This document shows positions 1 to 10,678 of a DNA stretch of 64,000 nt, in pieces. The stretch covers positions 1,302,001-1,366,000 of the forward strand of contig NW_023504014.1 of NCBI RefSeq assembly GCF_014529535.1. The letters run 5' to 3'. The position numbers and the translations under genes are program-made. The notes beneath the pieces were generated by a model, which saw only the letters and a list, made by a program, of their open reading frames with translations, had not been told where the DNA came from and did no database searches. Source of the DNA: Bradysia coprophila. Lineage: Eukaryota; Arthropoda; Insecta; Diptera; Sciaridae. Position 1 is the stretch's first letter. Each line of letters opens with the position of its first letter.

Positions 1-995
1 CTAGTCGATAAGTAAATCGATTTCTTTATATTTCTTTACCGAGGCTAAGGACCTGACATGGAATGTAAAAGCTTTGTAAAGGATTCAAAACGTAACGAAG
101 TTTATATAGCTGGATTGAAGATGGTTGGTAAACATACGTATATTCCTTTGTATATACCTATATAGTAGGCATACACAGAGCACATAAATAGATAAATCTA
201 CCACATATTGTATCAAGATAATGTGTCATAGTGTGCAAGCATAGCTGCTATTGACATGGAAAATTTTTCTTTTTTTTTCGTCAAGAAAAAAGATATCTCA
301 CACATAATCCACTTGTGACAACCATGAAATCTCCTTCTTCCCTTCGACGGGCATGTTCATTTCGGCAAAGGACTTTCGGAAAAATCACGTCATAATAAAT
401 CGATAAAAATTTATGATATTTTTGTGTGTTTATAGCCCACTTGATTCTTTTTTTTTCATTCGACTGTTGATGTAAGTGATTGATATGCGAATAAAGATGT
501 ACGGAGACAGGCCCGTAGCCAGATGTATGATGTCAGTAGCAGCAGCATAGTCGTTCAGATTGAGAACCAAATTGTAAAGAAAGTCATGTCAAATTTTTTG
601 ATTGCTAAACAAGGCAGTGATTCAGCGATAAAATAATATAGAAGATGGTCCTTCGAAGAAGTGGGGAGATATCTTGTTGAATCAGTAAATATTAACTCTT
701 TGAATCAAGAATTTAACGCAAAGTTTGGGTAGGTTTGTTTGTTGTAAGTACATTAGATTTCACAAAGTTGATAAAGTTCATTGCTTTTGACTCCATGCAA
801 TTTCATCTTATTTTTTGACGTTTAAGTCTATATTATTGCATGTAGTGCGTTGACAGAAAACAATCCTGGCGATAGATCATTTTCATGACCTTGTAAACGT
901 CAGATCCCAACTGTCAGACATGTCGAAAAATATCGAATGAATTAAACGAACGATTTTCATATAAAAATCAGTAAATTGAACGCAGTTAACATCAA
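1..995. other. AT-rich spacer, no gene seen
   Basis: Frequent stops in all frames and many T and A runs. I recognise no exon, RNA gene or complete mobile element here. Confidence 0.6.
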
Positions 996-1143
996 TTGAT
1001 TTAGGTTAAGAACTACTTGACGAAAAATTAAGTGGGGTTACGTTGACAAGTACCGTATAATGAAAATGATCTATAGATCATCTTCAAGTTACGGTACTTT
1101 CAAACGTAACCTCAGATTATTTTCGTTGTGTTTGATTTAACCC
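996..1143. repeat. Hairpin MITE-like repeat
   Basis: The arm at 1016-1056 and the arm at 1090-1125 are imperfect reverse complements (core GTTACGTT..AAGTACCGTA against TACGGTACTT..AACGTAAC). The outer ends TTGATTTAGGTTAA and TTTGATTTAACCC may extend the pairing. A diverged half copy occurs at 17345-17440, so it is a dispersed family. Confidence 0.7.
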
Positions 1144-1497
1144 AAACTTTTATGTCAAAAAAGAGCTGCCATTTGAGCACTAAATTTAAAATCCTGTGTA
1201 AAAAAAGAACGAACAATAGGCAACTGTTCAAAATCTTTTGTTCAAATGACATTATTTTTAACGTGGATGGCAGTTCTTATCGTTGATGGCATTTCAGACG
1301 GCCTTGAAGTTGATCTATAGGTTATGATTTAGGATCAGAGAATATTTTTTAATTTGGGTGATCGTGAAATTTCATCTATCTAATCTCTCTATCTTATCTC
1401 TGCTCACTTTGACTTACCAAAAATTAAAATAGTGATTTACCATGATTTACAAAGATTTACCAAAGTAAATGAATATATTTCATTGCTTTATCACTAT

Positions 1498-2059
1498 TGT
1501 GGTGCCTCTGAACACCAGACCCGATTGGATTCTAAAGATTATAGAGCTCGACGTGCCAAATGAATGAAACCAAATTCGGTCTTTGCTTGATTACAATTCA
1601 GTTTAATGACTGTACGGCTTAAAATTACTTTGGTAATCCGTTCCCGGGTCTTAGATCCGACAATTGTACAACGAATTATCCGTCTAACCTAAATGCGCGA
1701 GACTTGATACAATGTTGTACCCTGTTTACAGGATCCGCCTCTTTTGCGCACAATTACTCGGTCAGGTGACAATGACGTTCGGTTATTATCTTCGGACAAA
1801 AATATCGTTGCACGATTAGATCGGACACTTTACGTTAATTTTAGACTAAGTTTTACACTAGATTAATCAAGATGACTGAGAACTATTCTAATTTACTTTG
1901 ATGATTTTCTGAATGCTTCACGCTTTATGATACTTTCAATGAATGAGAACAAGATATGCAGCTGTCATGTAGATGATTAACTAATTGTTTGCGTAATCCG
2001 GTAGAGCGTGCAATTCGCGGGTGGAGTTCTTATCGACTATTTGATTTGAAGCGCCAACA
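1498..2059 (-). repeat. 3' LTR of the BEL/Pao element
   Basis: This 562-bp terminal repeat is, by reading, identical to the copy at 8846-9407. It is the 3' LTR because the element runs on the minus strand. The gag-pol stop codon (TAG, 1981-1983) lies inside it, so its first 79 nt on the element strand are coding. Confidence 0.97.
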
Positions 2060-5000
2060 TTTCTCCCCCCAGTTTTGAGCTCTGGAGGTCCAAACTTCTC
2101 GTCGGTTGGTGCTGGTGGACGAATGTCAAGAACACCGAGTCTCACCGCCGGACGCCACAGTGCGCTTCCATCGGAAAATTGAATCTTTGCTCGTCGTGTC
2201 TGATCTCTGCTGCCGATGATGGTTTCGACAATTCTAGCCTTGCGATACGTGTTTCTCGGCTGGTTCTCATCGAAATCAATGACGATATCGCCAACTTCCA
2301 ATGGTTTAACCTGCTCAAACCATTTTGACCGTCTGGTTAAGGTTGGAACGTATTCGTTGATGAAGCGTTTCCAGAAAATGTTCGTGCAGCGTTGAATTTC
2401 CTTCCACGATGATTGAAGATATGCACCGTCACCTTTGAACTGTCCCGGTGGCTTTAATCCGTTCGATTCGCCAAGTATAAAATGATTCGGCGTTAATGCT
2501 TCGCTTTCACATGAGTCAAGTGGCACGAACGTTAGCGGTCTTGAGTTGACTACATTCATGATCTCCTTTAGTAAACTGTCGAGAACTTCCTCTCTCGGTG
2601 TGCGACTTGTCATTGCGTCCTCTAAGCATTCTTTTACCGTTCTGATCATGCGTTCCCAAAGTCCTCCCATGTGAGGAGCAGCAGGTGGATTAAAATTCCA
2701 TTTTGAGTAACAGCTGGTGAACGATGTGGCGAGTTCCTCCAAATTTAATTTTTCCAGTTCCTTGAGCAGTTCCTTGTTGGCTCCTTTAAAGTTTGTACCG
2801 TTGTCGGAATAAATTTCAACTGGCCTTCCCCGGATGTTGATGAAGTTTCTTAATTTCATGATGCATGTCTGTGTGTTGAGACTACTGGCTAGTTCCATGT
2901 GGATTGCACGAGTTGTTAAGCATGTGAAAAGTACGCCCCATCGCTTTTCCGGACGTCTTCCAATCATAACGTTTAACGGACCAAAAAAATCGACGCCAGT
3001 AAACGTAAATGCACGAATTCCCGGTACGAAACGAATAGCTGGTAAGTCAGCCATCATCGGTGGGCGCGGTCGACATCTGCGCACTTTACATTTCATACAG
3101 TTCCATCTAACTGATTTGTATACCACTCGAATACGAGGTATGTAGAATCGTTGCCTCAGTTCGTTAATGACAGCTTCATGATTTCGATGAAACATTTTTT
3201 CATGTTGACTGAGTATTACCAATCTTGTTATTCGGTGATCTCGTGGCAGAATGATTGGTCTTTTGGTGTCAATGGTTAATGCCTTTGCATTATCAATTCG
3301 ACCGTCCAGTCGGATAAGGCCACTCTCATCCAAATATGGCGCACAATCGTATATCGGGCTGCTTTTGTCGATTTGTGCTGGCTTGGATTTTTTCGAATTT
3401 CTAATCAGCGTGATCATTTCTTCCGTAAATCCGTCCCATTGAGCTTGTCGATATAGCAATGTTTCTGCTTTTACTAACTCTTCCATGGTAAGTGGTCCGT
3501 TGACAGCAGGCAACTTTCGAATTTTAGCCAGCAATCTTCTTCCCCATCGAATCGCATAACCGACCGCTCTTATGGCCCGTCCAATTTTGGAAAAACGATT
3601 AATGTCCAGCAAAGTTGGCACCACAAGTCGTGAATGAGAGCAGGATAATTTCATTTCTTCCATCGTACCATTTGGAGTGATTTTTTGTGGCAATTTTGGC
3701 CACTCAGCTTCTGGTAACTTTAGAAATTGCGGTCCTGTGAACCATCTGCCATCCATGTCGAAAGATGGAATTTTGTCCCATTTTGTCGCCTCGTCAGCAA
3801 CGTTTTGTTTCGATGGAACCCATCGCCATTCATATAGCTCAGTCGCCTCCGAAATTTCTCCGATTCTGTGAGCCACGAATTGGTGATACTTTAGATGTTC
3901 GGATTGTAACCATGTGAGAACCGTGATCGAGTCTGACCAAATTATTCTTCGGTCAATTTTTGAGTACAGTCCCTCTCGAATGCTTTGTGAAAATCTTGTA
4001 CCAAGGACGCTGGCCAGTAATTCCTTTCGTGTGGTTGATAAGTATTTTAGTGGTGTTACCCTGGCTTTTGAGCCTACCAACGAGACTGATACACCATCTT
4101 GATCTTCTATGCGGAGGTAGGCTGCTGTTGCATATGCATGGTCGCCAGCATCGACAAAAACGTGTAATTCGATATTTTTCGTTGATGTTGGACTCAATTT
4201 ATCGGAGTACCAGCGTGGTATTTTCACTCGTTCGACGTTAGGCAGCAGATTAAGCCAACGAATCCAGTTTGATCTCAAATTTTCTGGTATCTGCTCGTCC
4301 CACTTAAGCTTTGTTCTCCACAGCCCTTGAAGAAGGATTTTGACGTGGATCAGATAGTGCGATAATAAACCAAGTGGATCGTAGATCGACATTATGAGAC
4401 TGAGTAATTCTCTTTTCGTTGGCAATCGATTCCTCTTCAATACGTCCGGAGCGATCTTGGTGTACTTTAAGGAGAACGTGAAGCAGTCGGATTTTGTGTC
4501 CCAAAACATGCCAAGAACTCGTTCCGTTTTGTCGATGACCATTGGAATTTGTTCTTCGATTTTGCACTTTTCGCCTATTCCGTCTAACACTTCCAATGAA
4601 TTCGATTTAAATTTTCGAATTTCAAAGCCACCCATTTTGTGGACATATTTGACATCTTTGAGTAACTGGATTGCTTCTTCTACTGAATCTGCCCCATCCA
4701 AAAGGTCGTCGATGTAATGATTCCGGATAATTGCCTCTGCAGCTCGTGGGTATTGATTCTGGTGCTCGGTTGCGTTGAGGTTTTTAACGAATTGAGCCAG
4801 ACTAGGGGAGCAAGTGGCACCAAAGGTCATTACATTCATCACATAAACGTCCGGTTTTCTTGATTTGTCTCCATTTCGCCAAATAAATCTTTGAGAATTT
4901 CTGTCTTCTTTGTTGATCATAACTTGGTGGTACATTTCGGCTATGTCACCGTTGATGCCAATTCGATGCTCTCGGAATCGTCTCAGAATGTCAACAATCG

Positions 5001-8000
5001 ACATTGACAGGTCTGGTCCCGTGAATAAGACTGAGTTCAGTGACACTCCTTTCACCCGAGCTGCAGCGTCGAAAACTGTTCTTAATTTCTCCGGTTTCTT
5101 CGGATGCACAACTGTAAAAACTGGTAGGTACCACGTTCGATTGGTTTTATATGTAGCTTCGGACTCTGATAACTTTGAAACGTAGCCCTTTTCCATGTAG
5201 TCTTTGATTGATTCGTCGATGGTTTGAATAACTTTCGGACCCTTATTCTCGAGGCATGACAAACGTTTCATGGCCATTGGGTAGCTGTCTGGCAATGAAT
5301 ATGCGTCGTTCTTCCATAACAATCTTGTCTCAAATCGGTCACCTTTTCGAATTGTATGTTGTTTCATTAGCTTCAGTGCCTTCTCGTTCTCTTTCGAATC
5401 CATACTCGCTGAACTTGGAACGACTCCGAAATTCTCTAACGTAAAGTGTTCCTTGACCATCTTATGTAGGTCTTCATCTCTATCCTGGCATGGACATTTT
5501 ACGACTCTATGAACTTGCACGAAACCACTCGAGTCTTCTTTTGACGCACCGTAGACTTGCCATCCCAGTCGTGAGCGTGTGGCGATTGGATCGTCCACAT
5601 TTCCTTCGATCGTTTCAATAGGCACTGCTAATCGAGCATTTCTGATACCAATTAAAATCGTTGGTTTGGCATTTTCGTATCCAATTATTGGTAGGTCTGA
5701 GAGATGATTGTATTTTCGCTGAAGATCGTGAATTGGTAACGATTGTTCGGGTAAATCGAGTCTTTTCACGATGTTAACCCCGTTCAGTGGGTATTTTTCG
5801 GTAGGAATGATTTTGCCGTCGACCATCAACTTTCCGGAAATTTCTAAATTTACCATCTCCGATTGCTCTTGTCGATGCATTCCCTTTGTCCATACCATAC
5901 AAATTGTTTCTGGTTTTCCGGTTAAATTGAGTTTTTCTGCTGTCTCTTTTTCCATGAGGGTAAACGACGATGCCTCATCCAAGAGAGCGAATGTTGTAAC
6001 CTTTCGGTTTTTGTGATGCAGCTCCACTAGTGCTGTTCGGAATAATTCTTTGTCATTTTGGAAGTGGGTATTGTTACTTCCGGTTTTGACGTTCCCTGAC
6101 TGGTTAGCATTTTTTGCATCGGGTTTTTGATTTTTCGATGACGTTTTGGCTTTCTTGTCCTTGTGTAACATCGAATTGTGTTTGAAATTGCAGCCGTTGA
6201 TTCCGCACTCTTTTGACAACGCACAGTCTCCTGAATGTGGTTTTAGACAACGTCGACATAAATTGTGTTGTTTTAGTGAATCCCATCTTTGATTTACGCT
6301 CAATTGTTTGAATTGAGAACAATCCTCTAGCCGTTTGCAATTGTTGTCGCACATAACGCATTCCGATTTCGTATTGGAATCCGTAGATTTTGTTCCATCA
6401 TGGACGTTTAAGTAACCACCTTTCGACCTTGAATTGTCGTTTCTGCGATCCTGATTTTTGCTCGAATCACCTTTTCCCTTGTCGTCTGAATTGCTTGAAA
6501 ACACTGAATCTATTGGTGATAAACGGTTGATCATCCTTGATAAAGCTCGCAGCCACTCGGCAAGTGTTCGTAACGTCACAACTTCAATGTTTTCGGAATA
6601 TACAGCAAAGTCGATTTTGGTTTGATGTGGTAACTTCCGTAGGATTTCCTGGACGAGTTCCGGGTTGTATAAATAATACGACAGTCCCAATTTGTCAATG
6701 ACATTGCACGCACTATGAACTTTGTAGCCAAAATCTGACAAATGTTCTAATTGGTTTGGTTTGATTATTGCTTCGTTTCTGATGGCGTCTAGAGTCGCTT
6801 TCATCACTAATTCTGGGCGACCAAATCGTTCAAAAAGGATTTGAATAATTTCCGGGACACACTCGGGCATCATGAGTTGACTTTTTACGAGACCCTTTGC
6901 TGGCTCCTCCAGACATTTTTCCAAACGCTCAAGATTTTCGTCGAGACAGTAACCACACAACGCAGTTGTGTTCTCATATCGTGTAATAAAGTTTGGCCAA
7001 TCGACCGGATTACCATTGAATTTTGGTAACCATTTTGGCAGCGCTTGTCTTGCAGCAATCTGTCTTGGTGTTAAAACTGGCAGATTTGACGGCTTGCTAT
7101 ACATTGGAAACGTTCGTTCGTTCAACGTTTGCGGTACATGTTCCACTGGCTTCGACACATTGGAACTCACGATCGGATTCATTGTTGCCGCTGTCGTATA
7201 AATCGATTGTCTTGGATTAGCAGCTTCTGATTTTTTCGATTCAGTGTATGGTGGATACATGCTTCTGTACGTTTGACTTATCCTCGGCTGAAACATGTCT
7301 CCTTTGACGGTGTACTGATTGTGCAAGTCTTTGTCGACAACTTGATTTCTACCGGAAGACTGTGGCATTTCGGATAGACTTGGTGGAATTTCCAAGTTTT
7401 GACCTGTTCCATCGGGCTGGAATGTGTTGTAAGTTGGTCGTTCATTTTTGAACTGACGATGTGGTAGAATCGTGCTACGACTTCTTGGGACTTCAATTTG
7501 TTCAGATTCATGAGCTTCTGTGTTCGGATGATTTTGGTTTACAGTTGCTTTTCCAGCTATAGGATCTGATTGGATTGTCATTTTGTCGATTCGGTCAAGA
7601 TCCAATTGTCGGCCGGAAGCTCCAATTCGTTTCTGAATGATGTTTTCGATTTCTGTTTTGTTCATCGAAATTGACGCATCAAAACCCAGTTGGTTATTTG
7701 TATCCGGCAAATTTGTATTAATTTTGTCGGTTGCCGATGCTCGATTTTGTTGATCTTCTACCCAACTTGCTACGTGCGATTTGCTTGTTCTCGCTGATCC
7801 TTTCGAAGACGAACTGCCTCTCTGACTTTTGGATTTATAAACTTCCTCCAAGAATTTTCTTGATCGAATCTCCTTCGCTTTGATGGCCTCGAGTTTTGCT
7901 TTCAGAATTTCGTTATCAATTCTTTCCTGTAGCTCGTACTGGACTTTAGCATGCTGAAGACGTAACTCCTTGCTGGATGAAATTGACGAAGTGGATTTTG

Positions 8001-8796
8001 CCGATCGAATCGACCCATCGATTAGTGATTTTATCGATTTAGATTTACTTGCTGGACTGCTTGCCTTCGCATTTTTCATCGAATCTTGTGCGTCACGACG
8101 GATTGGCTGAGTTGAATTTAAATTCACATCATCGATGGACTCTTGTGGGTTACGATAGTTGATTTGAGTTGACTGACGATTGTTGCATTGAGACTGCTGC
8201 CTGTCAGCTTGTTCCCCGATGATCACTTCATTTTGACTTGTTTGACGGATGTCGTCAGAAGCTTCAACATTACTGTTCGACGAACCGTTCCGAATGCGTG
8301 GGTGAGTCGATTGTCGGGTTTCATGGTAAGACGGAGTCTGAAGTCTTTCAAGATCTTCCTCGTCGATAATATCTTCTAACATTGGCTGGTGAACGTCGAC
8401 CGAAACTTCAACTTTGTGGCCACTTCCATTTGCTACCGACGATTGACTTTTGTTGTCCGAAGTATCATTCGGAATTTTCATAGTCGACTGATCACAGAGG
8501 TTGACGAAACTTATTTTATCTTCTTCAGACGGACTTGCATTCTTCTTGCAGCAATTGACGCATCGCCATTCTTCGTCGACACCGATATTCGTAATGCCAA
8601 CACATATGAAATGAAAGTCCAAATTACATCCATCGCATTGTACGAAATTTTCGCCGGGTTGGGATGGAGAGTTGCACAAACTGCATGTCACTTGACTAAT
8701 GTTGACTTGTTGATGTTTCTCCTGCCGGCTTTGATTGAATTGTTGACCTTGACGTTTATCACGATTGTTCTTGCCTTTGCCCTTTTTCCAGGTCAT
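1981..8796 (-). CDS. BEL/Pao gag-pol polyprotein with N-terminal PHD finger
   Basis: One 2271-aa ORF encodes the whole retrotransposon polyprotein. I start it at the ATG at 8794-8796, 49 nt inside the 5' LTR; the frame is open slightly further upstream but only through non-ATG codons. Domains in order: a PHD-type zinc finger (Cys/His cluster, about residues 38-83); a Ser/Asn/Gln-rich region with a Lys/Glu-rich likely coiled coil (about 275-320); a DUF1759-like Gag core (about 585-740); zinc-binding motifs including C-x2-C-x3-H-x3-C near 847-858; an aspartic protease with LLDEASS (Asp940); reverse transcriptase with Asp1284 and YIDD at 1361-1364; RNase H with Asp1549, Glu1592, Asp1622 and Asp1668; an HHCC integrase finger from about 1870; an integrase core with Asp1936, Asp1998 and Glu2048; and a DUF5641-like C-terminus. 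All catalytic residues are present and there are no frameshifts. The last codons run through the polypurine tract into the 3' LTR. Confidence 0.96.
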   Translation of the reverse strand: MTWKKGKGKNNRDKRQGQQFNQSRQEKHQQVNISQVTCSLCNSPSQPGENFVQCDGCNLDFHFICVGITNIGVDEEWRCVNCCKKNASPSEEDKISFVNLCDQSTMKIPNDTSDNKSQSSVANGSGHKVEVSVDVHQPMLEDIIDEEDLERLQTPSYHETRQSTHPRIRNGSSNSNVEASDDIRQTSQNEVIIGEQADRQQSQCNNRQSTQINYRNPQESIDDVNLNSTQPIRRDAQDSMKNAKASSPASKSKSIKSLIDGSIRSAKSTSSISSSKELRLQHAKVQYELQERIDNEILKAKLEAIKAKEIRSRKFLEEVYKSKSQRGSSSSKGSARTSKSHVASWVEDQQNRASATDKINTNLPDTNNQLGFDASISMNKTEIENIIQKRIGASGRQLDLDRIDKMTIQSDPIAGKATVNQNHPNTEAHESEQIEVPRSRSTILPHRQFKNERPTYNTFQPDGTGQNLEIPPSLSEMPQSSGRNQVVDKDLHNQYTVKGDMFQPRISQTYRSMYPPYTESKKSEAANPRQSIYTTAATMNPIVSSNVSKPVEHVPQTLNERTFPMYSKPSNLPVLTPRQIAARQALPKWLPKFNGNPVDWPNFITRYENTTALCGYCLDENLERLEKCLEEPAKGLVKSQLMMPECVPEIIQILFERFGRPELVMKATLDAIRNEAIIKPNQLEHLSDFGYKVHSACNVIDKLGLSYYLYNPELVQEILRKLPHQTKIDFAVYSENIEVVTLRTLAEWLRALSRMINRLSPIDSVFSSNSDDKGKGDSSKNQDRRNDNSRSKGGYLNVHDGTKSTDSNTKSECVMCDNNCKRLEDCSQFKQLSVNQRWDSLKQHNLCRRCLKPHSGDCALSKECGINGCNFKHNSMLHKDKKAKTSSKNQKPDAKNANQSGNVKTGSNNTHFQNDKELFRTALVELHHKNRKVTTFALLDEASSFTLMEKETAEKLNLTGKPETICMVWTKGMHRQEQSEMVNLEISGKLMVDGKIIPTEKYPLNGVNIVKRLDLPEQSLPIHDLQRKYNHLSDLPIIGYENAKPTILIGIRNARLAVPIETIEGNVDDPIATRSRLGWQVYGASKEDSSGFVQVHRVVKCPCQDRDEDLHKMVKEHFTLENFGVVPSSASMDSKENEKALKLMKQHTIRKGDRFETRLLWKNDAYSLPDSYPMAMKRLSCLENKGPKVIQTIDESIKDYMEKGYVSKLSESEATYKTNRTWYLPVFTVVHPKKPEKLRTVFDAAARVKGVSLNSVLFTGPDLSMSIVDILRRFREHRIGINGDIAEMYHQVMINKEDRNSQRFIWRNGDKSRKPDVYVMNVMTFGATCSPSLAQFVKNLNATEHQNQYPRAAEAIIRNHYIDDLLDGADSVEEAIQLLKDVKYVHKMGGFEIRKFKSNSLEVLDGIGEKCKIEEQIPMVIDKTERVLGMFWDTKSDCFTFSLKYTKIAPDVLKRNRLPTKRELLSLIMSIYDPLGLLSHYLIHVKILLQGLWRTKLKWDEQIPENLRSNWIRWLNLLPNVERVKIPRWYSDKLSPTSTKNIELHVFVDAGDHAYATAAYLRIEDQDGVSVSLVGSKARVTPLKYLSTTRKELLASVLGTRFSQSIREGLYSKIDRRIIWSDSITVLTWLQSEHLKYHQFVAHRIGEISEATELYEWRWVPSKQNVADEATKWDKIPSFDMDGRWFTGPQFLKLPEAEWPKLPQKITPNGTMEEMKLSCSHSRLVVPTLLDINRFSKIGRAIRAVGYAIRWGRRLLAKIRKLPAVNGPLTMEELVKAETLLYRQAQWDGFTEEMITLIRNSKKSKPAQIDKSSPIYDCAPYLDESGLIRLDGRIDNAKALTIDTKRPIILPRDHRITRLVILSQHEKMFHRNHEAVINELRQRFYIPRIRVVYKSVRWNCMKCKVRRCRPRPPMMADLPAIRFVPGIRAFTFTGVDFFGPLNVMIGRRPEKRWGVLFTCLTTRAIHMELASSLNTQTCIMKLRNFINIRGRPVEIYSDNGTNFKGANKELLKELEKLNLEELATSFTSCYSKWNFNPPAAPHMGGLWERMIRTVKECLEDAMTSRTPREEVLDSLLKEIMNVVNSRPLTFVPLDSCESEALTPNHFILGESNGLKPPGQFKGDGAYLQSSWKEIQRCTNIFWKRFINEYVPTLTRRSKWFEQVKPLEVGDIVIDFDENQPRNTYRKARIVETIIGSRDQTRRAKIQFSDGSALWRPAVRLGVLDIRPPAPTDEKFGPPELKTGGRNVGASNQIVDKNSTRELHALPDYANN
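2060..2072 (-). promoter_or_regulatory. Polypurine tract (plus-strand DNA primer site)
   Basis: On the element strand the sequence CTGGGGGGAGAAA abuts the start of the 3' LTR (TGTTGG). A purine run touching the 3' LTR is the standard second-strand priming site of LTR retrotransposons. Here it also encodes the Gly-Gly-Arg residues near the end of the polyprotein. Confidence 0.9.
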
Positions 8797-8845
8797 TGTT
8801 TTGGCCAATCCAGTCAGGTCAACGTAAACAAAGTAATTTTAAGAA

Positions 8846-9407
8846 TGTGGTGCCTCTGAACACCAGACCCGATTGGATTCTAAAGATTATAGAGCTCGAC
8901 GTGCCAAATGAATGAAACCAAATTCGGTCTTTGCTTGATTACAATTCAGTTTAATGACTGTACGGCTTAAAATTACTTTGGTAATCCGTTCCCGGGTCTT
9001 AGATCCGACAATTGTACAACGAATTATCCGTCTAACCTAAATGCGCGAGACTTGATACAATGTTGTACCCTGTTTACAGGATCCGCCTCTTTTGCGCACA
9101 ATTACTCGGTCAGGTGACAATGACGTTCGGTTATTATCTTCGGACAAAAATATCGTTGCACGATTAGATCGGACACTTTACGTTAATTTTAGACTAAGTT
9201 TTACACTAGATTAATCAAGATGACTGAGAACTATTCTAATTTACTTTGATGATTTTCTGAATGCTTCACGCTTTATGATACTTTCAATGAATGAGAACAA
9301 GATATGCAGCTGTCATGTAGATGATTAACTAATTGTTTGCGTAATCCGGTAGAGCGTGCAATTCGCGGGTGGAGTTCTTATCGACTATTTGATTTGAAGC
9401 GCCAACA
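8846..9407 (-). repeat. 5' LTR of the BEL/Pao element
   Basis: The second copy of the 562-bp repeat, upstream of gag-pol on the element strand, so it should carry the promoter. I saw no difference from 1498-2059. The segment just inside it on the element strand starts TTCTTAAAATTAC and does not begin with the TGG expected of a tRNA primer-binding site, so the primer could not be named. Confidence 0.97.
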
Positions 9408-9412
9408 ACTAT

Positions 9413-10586
9413 TTCTGGCGTAGTTACTTGGTTTGACCTGGTTAATCAATTGTAAATCAATGTGAAGTCAGGTTAATCACCCCTCGCCTCTGTTGCTGTA
9501 ATTTGATGTCTATTTGAATTATAGTGCCTAAAATAACTTATTTTAAATAAGTCGATTTCATACCCTTCTTTCGGATAGAAAAGCTGGCGGACCACTTGGA
9601 CACAAAAACAGGTACGTCGCGTTTCGAATCACGTTAACATCGAAAATGTTACACCTTTTATCGATTGAAATCACTGAAATAAACCATTAATTTGATTTAT
9701 TTATATATACCTGTGTGTACCAGCGGTGCGAGCAAACATCGAATCAATTTAAATTTATAGCCTAAGTCGAAACATTTAAATGTAGAGTGTCGATTGTGTT
9801 TTATGTATTACCCGACCCCCAGCATGTTTAAATTCATGTTTCGAAAGTATATTTCATTCGATTAAGGAAAGTGTGTTGTGAACACATAAGAGCGAAGCTG
9901 CAAATTAGATGAAAATGTCGTTTATCTGTAGGTAAATTAAATTGATATAATCATGAAAAGATTAAGAAAGAAAAAATCCAATTTATTTTAAGTTAGTAAC
10001 AAGGACGATTTAAAGTATAATTTCGAAATGAGAAACAGAGATCATGATCATGCGTGAGAATTTTAATTTGAGGAGGTCAAGCAAATAATTAGCTCTTCTA
10101 TTGTAAGCCTTAGATAGACAAAATTACCCAGCAAAATGGGAATCACATTTTGTGATTCAGTCCAAGAAGCAGTAAATTTGACCGGATCACAAAATATATC
10201 CACATTTCGCTAAATCGCTAATGACGACGGATGAACATACAACTGTGGTGCCGTCAATGCAGCTCTCTAAAGTGGTGCCGTCCGTCAACGCTTCTTCCGG
10301 CGACTTCAATATCATTTTCATGTCGTAGACACAAAAATAGCTGTTGACATGACACCTCTTGCAAGCTCGAAGTAGCCACTTATCTACAATTTATGAATGT
10401 ATTTTATCAGACTAACTCTCAGATCGCCTGTGCAATACTATGCCATCGCACGACACGTGGTTGATTCACTGCAGTTGGAGACTTTCATGCATACAGAAAG
10501 TTTACCATACAGCATGCATCGAAAACTGTACTTTTCATGTTTCAAGCTTCAGCATGTGACGTCACATTCATTACATGGCTCAGGAT
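9413..10586. other. Spacer to the right of the BEL element, no gene seen
   Basis: AT-rich sequence without a convincing exon. The word GTGGTGCCGTC occurs twice close together near 10242-10285, and a small palindrome (AATCACATTTTGTGATT) lies near 10141. Neither points to a gene. Confidence 0.55.
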
Positions 10587-10678
10587 AACGATGAAAAGTC
10601 ACGTTTTCGTGTGTTTTTTGACATTGGGTCCGTCTCGAGACCAATAAAATCCACACGAAAACTCCTCTTTTCATCGTT
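10587..10678. repeat. Short hairpin repeat
   Basis: The left arm AACGATGAAAAG..GTTTTCGTGTG pairs with the right arm CACACGAAAAC..CTTTTCATCGTT, and an inner palindrome GGTCCGTCTCGAGACC sits in the loop. Almost the whole 92 bp can fold on itself, typical of a small MITE. Confidence 0.7.

Larger units (their letters stand above)
1498..9407 (-). mobile_element. Complete BEL/Pao LTR retrotransposon
   Basis: A full-length LTR retrotransposon read on the minus strand. Identical 562-bp direct repeats (1498-2059 and 8846-9407) bracket one long gag-pol ORF. On the element strand each LTR starts TGTTGGCGC and ends CACCACA, giving the usual TG..CA ends. The 5-bp word ACTAT lies immediately outside both ends (1493-1497 and 9408-9412), which is a target-site duplication. 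The domain order protease, reverse transcriptase, RNase H, integrase and the Pao-type signatures place it in BEL/Pao. Identical LTRs, a perfect duplication and an open ORF indicate a recent and possibly still competent insertion. Confidence 0.97.

Noticed and set aside
8797..8845. tRNA primer-binding site next to the BEL 5' LTR
   Set aside because: The sequence inside the LTR starts TTCTTAAAATTAC and I could not match it to a tRNA 3' end.
8389..8859. A 156-codon plus-strand ORF overlapping the start of the BEL gag-pol
   Set aside because: It is the shadow of the gag reading frame; no domain is recognisable and the minus-strand frame is clearly the coding one.
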